Assembly: GCF_000716605.1 (NCBI RefSeq)
Contig: NZ_JNXE01000021.1
Span: 1 to 64,000 of the forward strand
Direction of reading: 5' to 3'
From: Streptomyces sp. NRRL F-525
GTDB taxonomy: Bacteria > Actinomycetota > Actinomycetes > Streptomycetales > Streptomycetaceae
Length of the DNA stretch: 64,000 nucleotides
Position numbers and translations under genes: made by a program. Below, piece by piece: positions 43,597 through 52,509 of the stretch. Numbering within the stretch: the first letter of the stretch is position 1; every line of letters starts with the position of its first letter. Under the pieces are notes generated by a model, which made no database searches, was not told the origin of the DNA, and saw nothing but the letters and a program-made list of their open reading frames with translations.

Positions 43597-44687
43597 CGAC
43601 CGGAGATCCCGGGGCGGGGGACGCGCTGCCTCCGCTGACAGCGGCTCAGCACAGGGCCATGCCCTTCACTCGGCTCATCGACTGTGGCATGGACCATGCG
43701 GACGCCCGCCGGCTGCTCGCCGGCGCCGGCGTCGGACTCCCGTGGCAGGACGCGGCAGCGGTACTCGCCGACACCCAACTGGAGCGTGCCCGCCTCGCCG
43801 AGATGAACGGCCACGACGTCACCGCCCGACAGGCGCGCCGATTCGCAGCCGCGGCCTTGATGTTCGCGCAGATGGCGTACCAGACCGACACCACGGAAAA
43901 GCGGGAGCTCTACGCCCGGCACACGGCCGTGACCGCCGCCCTCGTGCCCGACGTGGAGCGCGTGGAGATCCCGCACCGCGACGGCGTCCTCGGTGGGTGG
44001 CTGTGCCTGCCGGCCGGCCCGCCCCGTGCCACCGTGATCGTGTGGGGCGGGCTCAGCGGCTGGGGTGCCGCGTATCTGCCGGTCGCCGACGCGTACATCG
44101 CGCGCGGCCTGGCCTGTCTGCTTGCGGAAGGGCCCGGTCAGGGCGAGTCACGGCTGCGCCACGGGTTGTACGTCGACGAACGCGTCACCGACGGCTTCGC
44201 CCGCTTCGTCGACCTGGTCGAGGCCGATCCCCGCCTCGGCGGCGCCATCGGCATCCAGGGCGTCAGCTTCGGTGGCCTGTTCGCCGCCCATCTGGCCGCC
44301 ACGGATCCGCGGGTCGCCGCGGTGGTCGTCAACGGTGCTCCGGCGGTTCCGGCCGTCCCTGGATTCCGCACCGCCCGCGAGCAGATGGCCGCCGTGGTCG
44401 GTACGGACGACCTGGGCCGGGTGGCCGAGGTCATGGACGGTCTGCGCTTCGATCCGGACAAGGACCGCATCCGCTGCCCGCTGCTCCTGCTGCACGGGGG
44501 CCGCGACCCCCTCGCGACCTACGAGGATCAGGAGCCGTTCCTCCACGCGGCCGACCCGGCGACCGCCACGGTGCGGATCTGGCCCGACGGTGAGCACACC
44601 CTCTACAACCACGCCGCCGAACGCGACGCGCTGACCGGTGACTGGTTCACCGACCACCTCGCCGGCCAGGCCAACCCGAACAGGTAA
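43593..44687 (+). CDS. Alpha/beta hydrolase, C-C or ester hydrolase (DHPON hydrolase/FrsA-like)
   Basis: The 364-residue protein has a helical N-terminal cap (about residues 15-120) before the alpha/beta fold. The nucleophile is Ser225 in GVSFGG, an acid is in GGRDPL and the His in DGEHTLYNH. This architecture matches the 2,6-dihydroxypseudooxynicotine hydrolase group, which cleaves C-C bonds between an aromatic ring and a ketone side chain. In this operon it could deacylate a dihydroxyphenyl ketone before or after ring hydroxylation. It overlaps the hydroxylase stop by ATGA. Substrate is inferred. Confidence 0.85.
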   Translation: MTTGDPGAGDALPPLTAAQHRAMPFTRLIDCGMDHADARRLLAGAGVGLPWQDAAAVLADTQLERARLAEMNGHDVTARQARRFAAAALMFAQMAYQTDTTEKRELYARHTAVTAALVPDVERVEIPHRDGVLGGWLCLPAGPPRATVIVWGGLSGWGAAYLPVADAYIARGLACLLAEGPGQGESRLRHGLYVDERVTDGFARFVDLVEADPRLGGAIGIQGVSFGGLFAAHLAATDPRVAAVVVNGAPAVPAVPGFRTAREQMAAVVGTDDLGRVAEVMDGLRFDPDKDRIRCPLLLLHGGRDPLATYEDQEPFLHAADPATATVRIWPDGEHTLYNHAAERDALTGDWFTDHLAGQANPNR

Positions 44688-44696
44688 GGAGACCAA

Positions 44697-45566
44697 GTGG
44701 ACTTCACGGTCGAGACCGCCGCCGACGCGGTGGTGGAGAGCTTCCGGGAGACCAAGGACCGGCGACTGCGGCAGGTCATGGAAAGCCTGACCCGTCACCT
44801 GCACGACTTCGTGCGGGACATCGAACCCACGATGGAGGAGTGGGAGTCCGCGATCGGTTTCCTCACCGCCGTCGGCCACACGTGCGACGACACCCGGCAG
44901 GAGTTCGTTCTGCTCTCCGACGTTCTGGGCGTCTCGATGCTCGTCGAGACCCTGAACGGGTCTGTGGAAGGGACCGAGAGCACCGTCCTCGGTCCCTTCC
45001 ACATGACCGAGTCGCCCCGTCGCGAACTCGGCGACTCCATCGACCTCGTCGGCACCGGCCGCCCCTGCGTTGTCTCCGGACGAGTGTCGGCCGCCGACGG
45101 CACGCCACTGCCGTACACCGAACTCGACGTGTGGCAGTGCTCGGAGGACGGTTTCTACGATGTGCAACAGCCCGACGTACAACCGCCGGGCAACGGACGC
45201 GGGCTGTTCCACACGGACGGCGACGGCCGCTACTGGTTTCGTACCGTGGTCCCCTCCCATTACCCGATCCCAACAGACGGCCCCGTCGGCCGCCTCCTCG
45301 AAGCCACCGGCCGGCACCCCTACCGGCCTGCCCACGTCCACTTCATCGCGAACGCCGAGCACCACCGTCCGGTCACCGCACACGCGTTCGTCGCGGGCAG
45401 CCCCTACGTCGATTCGGACGCCGTCTTCGCGGTCAAACGGGGCCTGATCACCGACTTCACCGAGTCGTACGACGCGCGCGACGCCGAACGCTTCGGCGTG
45501 ACCGTGCCTTTCACCCACGCCGAGTTCGACATCATCCTGGCTCCGGAAGCGGAGACGACGGGATGA
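44697..45566 (+). CDS. Intradiol ring-cleavage dioxygenase (hydroxyquinol/catechol 1,2-dioxygenase)
   Basis: The GTG start has AAGGAG 5 nt upstream; the protein has 289 residues. The helical N-terminal dimerisation domain (about residues 1-100) is followed by the catalytic beta-sandwich. Iron ligands are Tyr154 (DGFYDV), Tyr189 (SHYPIP), His213 and His215 (AHVHF). The combination with maleylacetate reductase favours hydroxyquinol 1,2-dioxygenase over catechol dioxygenase. The product would be maleylacetate. Confidence 0.93.
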   Translation: MDFTVETAADAVVESFRETKDRRLRQVMESLTRHLHDFVRDIEPTMEEWESAIGFLTAVGHTCDDTRQEFVLLSDVLGVSMLVETLNGSVEGTESTVLGPFHMTESPRRELGDSIDLVGTGRPCVVSGRVSAADGTPLPYTELDVWQCSEDGFYDVQQPDVQPPGNGRGLFHTDGDGRYWFRTVVPSHYPIPTDGPVGRLLEATGRHPYRPAHVHFIANAEHHRPVTAHAFVAGSPYVDSDAVFAVKRGLITDFTESYDARDAERFGVTVPFTHAEFDIILAPEAETTG

Positions 45567-46618
45567 CCTTCGCCTACGAGGCCCTGCCGATGCGGGTGGT
45601 CTTCGGCGCCGGAAGCCTGCGCCAACTACCCCTGGAGGCAGAGCGGTTGGCCCTACGGAGGCTGCTGGTGCTGTCCACCCCCGGTCAGCGCGTTCTCGCC
45701 GAGCACGCGGCCACCCTGTTGGGCGACGCGTGTGCAGGCCTCTTCACCGAAGCCCGGATGCACGTACCGGTCGAGATTGCCGAAGCGGCCCGCGCGGCCG
45801 TGGGCGATGCCCGCGCGGACGGCTGCCTGGCCATCGGTGGCGGCTCCACCGTCGGTCTGGGCAAGGCAGTCTCCCTGGAGTCCGGTCTGCCCGTGATCAG
45901 CGTGCCGACGACCTACTCGGGCTCGGAGATGACCACCGTGTGGGGGCTCACCGAGAACGGGCGCAAACACACCGGTCGTGACCGGGCCGTCCTGCCCCGC
46001 AGCGTGGTCTACGACCCCGAACTCACCGTCGGCCTCCCCGTCGACGTGTCGGTGACCAGCGGGTTCAACGCCATCGCCCATGCCGTGGAAGCCCTGTACG
46101 CGCCCGACGCCTCGCCGATCGTGTCCCTCATGGCGGAGGAGGGGGTGCGCTCGCTGGCCACCGCCCTGCCGGTCATCGCCACCGACCCCGCCGACATGGG
46201 GGCCCGCACCGACGCGCTGCTCGGAGCCTGGCTGTGCGGGGCGTGCCTGGGGGCGACGACCATGTCGCTGCACCACAAGCTGTGCCACATCATCGGCGGC
46301 ACCTTCGACCTCCCGCACGCCGCTGTACACACGGTCGTCCTCCCGTACGCCGTCGCCTTCAACCTTCCCGCGGCACCGGCCGCAGGACGGGCCCTGCGCC
46401 GTGCGCTGGCCACGGACGACGTACCGAAGTGCCTCGCACGAGCATCCGCCGAACTCGGTGCTCCCCGTTCCCTCGCCGAACTCGGCCTCACCGAGCGCGA
46501 CTTCGACGAGATCATCGCCCAGGCACAGACCGTGCCCTACGCCAATCCACGACCGGTCACCGCCCTGGCCCTCCGCGCCCTCCTCACGGATGCCCTGAAG
46601 GGAACCCTCGCGCCCTGA
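45563..46618 (+). CDS. Maleylacetate reductase (iron-containing alcohol dehydrogenase family)
   Basis: The 351-residue protein has the family features: GAGSLRQLP near the start, the NAD-binding GGGSTVGLGKAVSLES, VPTTYSGSEMTTVWG, and the metal/active-site His residues in HAVEALYAP, HHKLCHIIGG and PHAAVHTVVLPY. It reduces maleylacetate to 3-oxoadipate, which enters central metabolism by thiolysis. It overlaps the dioxygenase stop. The thiolase and CoA transferase for 3-oxoadipate are not in this window. Confidence 0.93.
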   Translation: MTFAYEALPMRVVFGAGSLRQLPLEAERLALRRLLVLSTPGQRVLAEHAATLLGDACAGLFTEARMHVPVEIAEAARAAVGDARADGCLAIGGGSTVGLGKAVSLESGLPVISVPTTYSGSEMTTVWGLTENGRKHTGRDRAVLPRSVVYDPELTVGLPVDVSVTSGFNAIAHAVEALYAPDASPIVSLMAEEGVRSLATALPVIATDPADMGARTDALLGAWLCGACLGATTMSLHHKLCHIIGGTFDLPHAAVHTVVLPYAVAFNLPAAPAAGRALRRALATDDVPKCLARASAELGAPRSLAELGLTERDFDEIIAQAQTVPYANPRPVTALALRALLTDALKGTLAP

Positions 46619-46669
46619 CCGGGAACCGGATGGACCCGTTCCCCACATCACCTACGCCAGGAGAAGGAA

Positions 46670-47428
46670 ATGATCAAGTTGGTGGCCGCCGTCCGGCGAC
46701 GCCCTGGCATGACGCACTCCGAGTACACCGAGTACATCGAGAAGGTGCACGGCGGGATAGCTCTCGCCAACAAGCTGACCGTGCGCAAGTACATCCAGAA
46801 CCACGTCCTCGACGGCGCCTACGGCGCGCTCGGGGACCCGGGCTACCAGGTGACGCTGCCCCGTGACTCCGTGACCGAGCTGTACTTCGGCGACCTCGCC
46901 GCCATGGGACGGACCTTCGCGGACCCGTACGCGCGCGAGGTCGTCGGCCCCGATGCGGTCAACTTCAGCGACCAGCCGTCCGCGCTCAGCCTGCTCGTCG
47001 AAGAGAGCGAGGCAGAGGTGCCCCGACCCGGAGACGGCAGGGCGAAGATCCTCCACTTCCTCAAGGCCGCCGACGGGATCACTCCGGAAGTCTTCCGAAA
47101 GGGCCTGCGCCGGGCTTACGAGGAGGTGCTCGCCGACTCGTCCGGGCCCGCCCGGTACCTGCGCGGCCACCAGTGGAACACGCCTCTCCCCGGAGACGGC
47201 ATGGCCGCGTACTTCGGGAGCACATCGGAACAGCCCGCGTACGACGCCTACTCCGCCCTCTGGTTCGACGAGGCGGACGCCCTGACCGGCTTCCGCGCCT
47301 GGCAGCAGGCCCTGGCCGACCACGTGGAGAAGCACGGGGCACTTCTGCAGCCCTCGCTGTCCTTCTTCCTCGTCACCCGCGAAGTCGCGATCTTCGATGA
47401 CCTGACCGACGGCGGCATCGCTGCATGA
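46670..47428 (+). CDS. Tandem EthD-domain protein
   Basis: The 252-residue protein has two EthD (dimeric alpha-beta barrel) repeats. The first begins MIKLVAAVRRRPGMTHSEYT and includes KVHGGIALA; the second begins AKILHFLKAADGITPEVFRK and ends LFSFF-like (LSFFLVTREVAIFDD). EthD-fold proteins often occur beside monooxygenases or ring-cleavage genes and may isomerise, decarboxylate or bind intermediates. An AGGAGAAGG ribosome site precedes the ATG. It is the last gene of the ring-cleavage operon. Confidence 0.85.
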   Translation: MIKLVAAVRRRPGMTHSEYTEYIEKVHGGIALANKLTVRKYIQNHVLDGAYGALGDPGYQVTLPRDSVTELYFGDLAAMGRTFADPYAREVVGPDAVNFSDQPSALSLLVEESEAEVPRPGDGRAKILHFLKAADGITPEVFRKGLRRAYEEVLADSSGPARYLRGHQWNTPLPGDGMAAYFGSTSEQPAYDAYSALWFDEADALTGFRAWQQALADHVEKHGALLQPSLSFFLVTREVAIFDDLTDGGIAA

Positions 47429-47487
47429 GGCACCGAATCAGACCATTGTGCTCCGGTCGAGGTTGTCCATAAGCTTTCCATCTGGAA

Positions 47488-47509
47488 GGTATTGAAACGT
47501 TTCAATACC
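47488..47509. promoter_or_regulatory. Perfect 22-bp LacI-type palindrome upstream of the secreted rhamnosidase
   Basis: The palindrome has core TTGAAACGTTTCAA and symmetric GGTA/TACC extensions, with no mismatch. The central CG and the GAAACGTTTC core are characteristic of LacI-family operators in actinobacteria. It lies 61 bp before the GTG start, so the regulator would block the promoter until a sugar ligand is present. No LacI-family gene is found in this window. Confidence 0.9.
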
Positions 47510-47570
47510 CAACAGGGGAGGGACACCCCTGTTGCACCAGCGCGGGGCGCCTACGAAAGGGATCTGAGCC

Positions 47571-50500
47571 GTGGCCGAGGAGAACAGAAGTGCGTTGAGC
47601 CGCCGACACATGCTCGGCATCATGACGGCCGCGGCAGCCGGGGCCTCGCTCCCGCTGACCACTACGCCGGACGCCTGGGCGTCCGGCGGACACGGCGCCG
47701 CATCCGCGAAGCTGCAGGTCAACTCCCGGGCTCAGCCCCTGGGTACGGAGACCGCGCCGACGTTCAGCTGGCGGCCCCAGGTGGCCAGGCAGACCGCGTA
47801 CGAGATCCAGGTCGGCACGGGGCCGGGCCAGGCGGACGTCTGGCGCAGCGGCAAGGTTGCGAGTTCGAACACCACCGAAGTGGCCTACGGGGGCGGCGCG
47901 TTGCGGTCGGAGAAGGCGTACTTCTGGCAGGTGCGGACCTGGGACGAGAAGGGCGCACCCGGCCCCTGGAGCGAACCGGCGACATGGGAGACCGGCTTGC
48001 TGAAGGGAGAGAAGGACTGGGCGGGCGCGCGGTGGATCGGCGGCCGTGAGGCGCAGGACCACGACTGGAAGGACCTGACAGCGACCGTCGCCTTCCGCGG
48101 CGGGACCGACGCCGCGGGCGGCCTGTCCCTGCTCCTGCGCGCCGAGCCCATCGGCAAGACCTGGGGCGAGGGCCTCAACTGGACCATCCGGCAGAGCGGC
48201 GACGACATGCAGCTGGTCATGAAGACCAGCCACTACGCCGGCAACACCTGGGTGGACGACGGCACCTCCGAGCCGAACTGGGGCGTCGACCACTACGACC
48301 CGCAGAGCGAGACCAACCCCACCACCGCGGGCACCCGCAGCGTCCCGGTCGGCACGGTCGCCCTCCCCGCCTCAACCGGGCTGACCAAGGACAGTTGGGC
48401 CACCCGCGACCACACGGTGGTGGTGGCCGTCTGCGGGCTCACCGTGACCACCACCGTCAACGGCGTCGAAGTCGACAGCCGCACGCTCACCGGGGACCAG
48501 ATCCGCCGCCACGGAAGCTTCGGCTTCGGCGGCGGCACCTCCGCCACCGTCCGCAACGTCGAGGTGACCGGCACCGGTGCCCGCGACTTCTCCGTCGACC
48601 TGACCACGGGCGCCAACCCGTTCGAGAACGGCATCGGCACCCTTGCCGGTCTGACCTTCCCGCCGAAGAACCCCTACATCCCGTCCAAGAACAGCGTGCT
48701 GCCGATCGCCAACCCGGCCCCGGTGCTGCGCCGCGCGTTCACCCTGCCCCGAGGCCGCCGTATCGCGAAGGCCCGTCTGCACCTGAGTGCTGCCGGCAAC
48801 GTGACCTTCACCGTCAACGGCGCCCCGATCACCGTCGACGGCAAGCAGGCGGCCCGGGACCGCAGCAACGTGCCCCGCCTGCTGACCGACCAAAGCACCT
48901 ACGACCGAACGGTCCTCTACGACACCTTCGACGTCACCGCCCTGCTGGAGGCCGGCGGGCAGAACGTACTCGCCGCCGAACTGGGACGCGGCTGGTACGG
49001 CGTCACCACACCCCAGGAGTGGTACTGGCAGCTCGCCCCCTACGCCGGCCAGCCCCGCCTGCGCGTGAAACTCGTCGTCACTCACACCGACGGCTCCCAC
49101 ACCACACTCGTCACCGACCGGGACTGGCTCAGCACGGACGGGCCCACGACGTTCGACTCCGTCTACTCGGGCGAGAAGTACGACGCCCGGCGAGCGGACC
49201 AGCTGGGGGAGTGGCGCTCGCCCGGCTACCGCACCGGTCGCGACTGGCGCCCGGCCACCGTCCTGATCCCGCCCGGCAGTTGCTCCGGCCCTTCGCCCAA
49301 GTATCACGGCGCGCTCCCCGCCACGACCATCCCGGACGGCTTCAAGCCCGCTGTCCTGCGCGCCCACGAGGCGGAGCCTGTGCTGGTCAACCAGACGCTG
49401 CGCCCGGTCTCGATTACCGAGACGGCGCCCGGCTCGGGGACCTGGGTCCTGGACTACGGCCAGATCCTGACGGGTCTCGTCCGCCTACAGCTCACCGGCA
49501 TACGTCCCGACGACGAGGGCCTCACCCTGCGCATCCGCGGCGGCAACCGCATCGCCAGCGGTGACGGCACGACAGGCTCCCCTCTCTCGGTCGAGGAGGA
49601 GAACTTCCAGCACGACGCCAACCTTCAGACGCACTACTACACCCTCGGCAGACGGTCGACGCAGACCTGGGAACAGCAGTTCAGCCACTTCGGTTTCCGC
49701 TACCTGGAAGTGATGAGTCTTGAGGCCGTCCTCGGCCGAGCCCCCGACCTCACCCGCGACGCGAACGTACTGACCGTCGACGTCGCCCGCACCGGCTTCG
49801 CCCGCACCGGCACCTTCACCACCGACAACGCCCTCCTCAACCGCCTCCACCGCAACCTGGAGTGGGCCGAACAGAACAACCTCGTCCAGAAGCCCACCGA
49901 CACCCCCTCCCGGGAGAAGAACGGCTGGACCGGCGACGCCATGGCCAGCTCGGAGTCCGAGTCGTTGACCTGGGACGTCAACGCCGTACTCACCAACTAT
50001 CTGCGCCACTTCCCCGACACACAGATCTCCACCGGCCAGCTCCCCATGTTCGTCCCCATTGCCAAAGGCGGCTACGGCTACGACCACACCCCCGGCTGGA
50101 ACGCCGCGTGGAAGGCAGTGCCCGCCTGGGACTCGGCGTACTTCGTCATTCCGAGGGAGCTGTACACCTACTACGGCAACAGCAGCCTCTTCGCCGAGCT
50201 GTACGAGCACCAGGACACGCTTCTGAAGTACTACGAGACGCTGTTCACCGCCGACAACGACTACAGGTTCGAGGCGTCTCTCGGCGCCTATTCAGGAGCC
50301 GAGGCACCCGGCAGCAACGCCGTGATCAGCCTCGCGTTCTACATCCACTTCTGCGACTACATGGACGAGGTGGGCCGCAAGCTGGGCCGCACCGAACGCG
50401 CCGCTCACTACGCGAAGTCGGCGCACACGCTCCGCAAGGCGTTCATCAGGAACTACTGGGACGTCTCCCTGGGCTGCTTCACCCAGGGCAGCGTCTCCAG

Positions 50501-51248
50501 CGAGAACGCACTCGCCATCGCCTTCGACCTGGTCCCCGGTTCGGACCTGAAGTCCGACGACCCCCGCTACCTGGCAGGAACGAAGAAGCTGGCGGAGAAC
50601 AAGAAGACCCTCGCGAAGCTGCTGGCCGACCGGATCGTGGCCGCGGACCAGCACATCCAGAACGACATGTACGGCTCGCGCTACGAGTTCAACATCCTCA
50701 GCGAATACGGCTACACGGACATCGCCCTCAAGGCCGTCACCCAGACCGGAATCCCCGGCTACGTCTACCAGATCGCCAAGGGCGCCACCTCGCTGTGGGA
50801 GCAGTGGACCGACCGGCTCTCGGTCAACCACCACTACCGTTCCAACGTGGCCACCTGGTTCTACCAGAGCCTGGCCGGCCTCAGGCCGACCTCGACCGCC
50901 TACGAGACGCTGCGCATCCGCCCTTACATCCCCTCGGCCGTGGTCAACAGTCGGGTCCCGAAGAACACCGAGGACTCCGACCTGGCACCGGCGACCCTGG
51001 ACCACGTCAGCGCTTCCATCGACACCGTGCGCGGCAAGGTGTCCTCGGAATGGCACCGCCGCTCAGACGGCAGGATCGACCTGGCGGTCACTGTCCCTTA
51101 CAACACCGAGGCCGAGATCTGGGTCCCCACCCAGGGCAAGTCCGTCCGCGCTCCCCGAGGAGTCGCCTTCGTCCGTGACGACACCTCCGGAGGCGCCTAC
51201 AAGGTCTACCGGGCCCGGGCAGGGTCGTACCGCTTCAACGCCAGGTGA
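47571..51248 (+). CDS. Tat-exported alpha-L-rhamnosidase, GH78
   Basis: The 1225-residue enzyme starts at a GTG with AAAGGGA upstream. Its signal peptide has a twin-arginine motif (LSRRHMLGIM) and a WASG cleavage region. It has an Ig-like domain (about 45-150), a large inserted lectin-like/LamG-type region (about 150-350, with VRNVEVTG), Bac_rhamnosid_N and the beta-sandwich (VLDYGQILTGLVRL), the catalytic barrel (TDTPSREKNGWTGD, about 750-1100) and a C-terminal beta domain. It releases rhamnose from extracellular glycosides or polysaccharides. It differs strongly from the cytoplasmic GH78 in this window, so the two are not recent copies. Confidence 0.93.
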   Translation: MAEENRSALSRRHMLGIMTAAAAGASLPLTTTPDAWASGGHGAASAKLQVNSRAQPLGTETAPTFSWRPQVARQTAYEIQVGTGPGQADVWRSGKVASSNTTEVAYGGGALRSEKAYFWQVRTWDEKGAPGPWSEPATWETGLLKGEKDWAGARWIGGREAQDHDWKDLTATVAFRGGTDAAGGLSLLLRAEPIGKTWGEGLNWTIRQSGDDMQLVMKTSHYAGNTWVDDGTSEPNWGVDHYDPQSETNPTTAGTRSVPVGTVALPASTGLTKDSWATRDHTVVVAVCGLTVTTTVNGVEVDSRTLTGDQIRRHGSFGFGGGTSATVRNVEVTGTGARDFSVDLTTGANPFENGIGTLAGLTFPPKNPYIPSKNSVLPIANPAPVLRRAFTLPRGRRIAKARLHLSAAGNVTFTVNGAPITVDGKQAARDRSNVPRLLTDQSTYDRTVLYDTFDVTALLEAGGQNVLAAELGRGWYGVTTPQEWYWQLAPYAGQPRLRVKLVVTHTDGSHTTLVTDRDWLSTDGPTTFDSVYSGEKYDARRADQLGEWRSPGYRTGRDWRPATVLIPPGSCSGPSPKYHGALPATTIPDGFKPAVLRAHEAEPVLVNQTLRPVSITETAPGSGTWVLDYGQILTGLVRLQLTGIRPDDEGLTLRIRGGNRIASGDGTTGSPLSVEEENFQHDANLQTHYYTLGRRSTQTWEQQFSHFGFRYLEVMSLEAVLGRAPDLTRDANVLTVDVARTGFARTGTFTTDNALLNRLHRNLEWAEQNNLVQKPTDTPSREKNGWTGDAMASSESESLTWDVNAVLTNYLRHFPDTQISTGQLPMFVPIAKGGYGYDHTPGWNAAWKAVPAWDSAYFVIPRELYTYYGNSSLFAELYEHQDTLLKYYETLFTADNDYRFEASLGAYSGAEAPGSNAVISLAFYIHFCDYMDEVGRKLGRTERAAHYAKSAHTLRKAFIRNYWDVSLGCFTQGSVSSENALAIAFDLVPGSDLKSDDPRYLAGTKKLAENKKTLAKLLADRIVAADQHIQNDMYGSRYEFNILSEYGYTDIALKAVTQTGIPGYVYQIAKGATSLWEQWTDRLSVNHHYRSNVATWFYQSLAGLRPTSTAYETLRIRPYIPSAVVNSRVPKNTEDSDLAPATLDHVSASIDTVRGKVSSEWHRRSDGRIDLAVTVPYNTEAEIWVPTQGKSVRAPRGVAFVRDDTSGGAYKVYRARAGSYRFNAR

Positions 51249-51249
51249 C

Positions 51250-51590
51250 CTGACTGACGCACTCGTGCTGGGTGACGAAGCACAACTGCACGGTCTGCTG
51301 GCCGACCTGCTGGGCAACGGCCACATGCACGCCACCGCCAGCTGCACCGTGACCCTGGGTATGAGCGCTCACGACGTGACGCTTCGCGTCCAGGACGAGG
51401 GTCCGGGCATCGACTCGGATGCGGTGACCCACGTCTTCGACCGCTTCCACCGGGCGCACAAGATCGGCAGCCGAGCTGCCATCGCCGAGGTCCATCAGGT
51501 GCGTATCGAACTCGACAACACGCACGACAGGGCCTGCGCGTCGACGTGGTCTTCCCGGCCCTACGGGAGCAGGTCCCCGCGCCCGCGTGA
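51250..51590 (+). pseudogene. C-terminal remnant of a sensor histidine kinase
   Basis: The frame continues directly after the rhamnosidase stop and encodes VLGDEAQLHGLLADLLGNG, matching the N box of HATPase domains, then VQDEGPGIDSDAVTHVFDRF, matching the G1 box (DEGPGI) and F box. The G2 glycine loop is missing. A +1 shift restores the family tail (GLRVDVVFPALREQ). There is no phosphoacceptor His domain. It is a dead fragment, probably left by a deletion that brought it next to the rhamnosidase gene. Confidence 0.75.
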
Positions 51591-51631
51591 GAGAACGGGA
51601 GGGCGAAGGGGACGCGCGTTTCCTACAGCGA

Positions 51632-52415
51632 TCAGGGAATTCCGCAAGGCTGGGCAGCCGCCCGCGTTCGGCGGTGCCGGGCGGCGTCGGGCTCGAAGCC
51701 GGGGAAGCCCCGTCGCAGGTCGTCGAGGGTGAGGGAGGCGCTCGCAGAGACACCTCGCTCGGAGTGTGAGCGGGCGCGTGGCGCCCGCTGGTGAGGCGCA
51801 GCCACCACTCGGCCGGTGCGTTCAGGACGGCGTCGGGCCGGTCCGGCCCATCGGTGAGCGTGACTACGTTCCCCACCTCCAGCCCGAAGGTCCGCCCGGG
51901 TGCGGTGGTGTGGACGGCTATACGGACCGGGCGAGCGTCCAAGGCATCCGCCCTGCCGAGGGAGTTCAGGAATGTGCGGCTTGGTCGAGGAGCAGTCCCG
52001 TTGCGGCGGAGGGCAGAGGCGCCTCGTGATCGAAGGCGACCTCCACGTCCCAGGTGTGGTGGACGAATTCCGTGAGCCGCACGCCGGCCACCGGGGCGAC
52101 ATCGACCGCCATCGGCAGGAAAGCGAGGGCAACCGTCAGTTCCTTGCGTGTCTGCGCGTCGAGACTCTCAAAGCGGCTGACCAGCGCTTCGTTCGCCGTC
52201 CCGAAGTCCTCAGCCCGCTCAACGGGTGACTTGTCGTCCCAGCGGCCCCACACGGACTGGTTGAACTCCGCGTCGGGCGAACCGGAGGCGTTCAACGCGC
52301 CCTCGAGGACTGCGAGGTTGATCTCGGCGCCACTGCCCAGATGGCTGAGCACCTCCGAGACATCCCGCTCCGCGCCGCCTCCGGAAAGGTGCATGGATTC
52401 AGCGGATTCCGTCAT
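51632..52415 (-). pseudogene. Maleylpyruvate isomerase family (mycothiol-dependent) gene with two frameshifts
   Basis: Similarity runs through three frames in order: SEVLSHLGSGAEINLAVLEG... to LTEFVHHTWDVEVAFDHEAP in the first, VRIAVHTTAPGRTFGLEVGN... to LNAPAEWWLRLTSGRHAPAH in the second, and SLTLDDLRRGFPGFEP in the third. This corresponds to a DinB-like N-terminal part and an MDMPI_C domain of the mycothiol-dependent maleylpyruvate isomerase family. The metal-binding His of HHTWDVEVAFDHE survives. With two frameshifts it cannot be translated whole. Confidence 0.8.
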
Positions 52416-52509
52416 GGCCTGATCCGTTCCGGCTTGGCGAAGCTACGAATGTGATCTCGCCACCGGGTCAAGTCCCGGGCGAGACGGCTCATCTGCCGCG
52501 GCTGCTGCT

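Noticed and set aside
44697..45566. Ring-cleavage enzyme as catechol 1,2-dioxygenase of a beta-ketoadipate cluster
   Set aside because: No muconate cycloisomerase or muconolactone isomerase is present, and the adjacent maleylacetate reductase points to hydroxyquinol.
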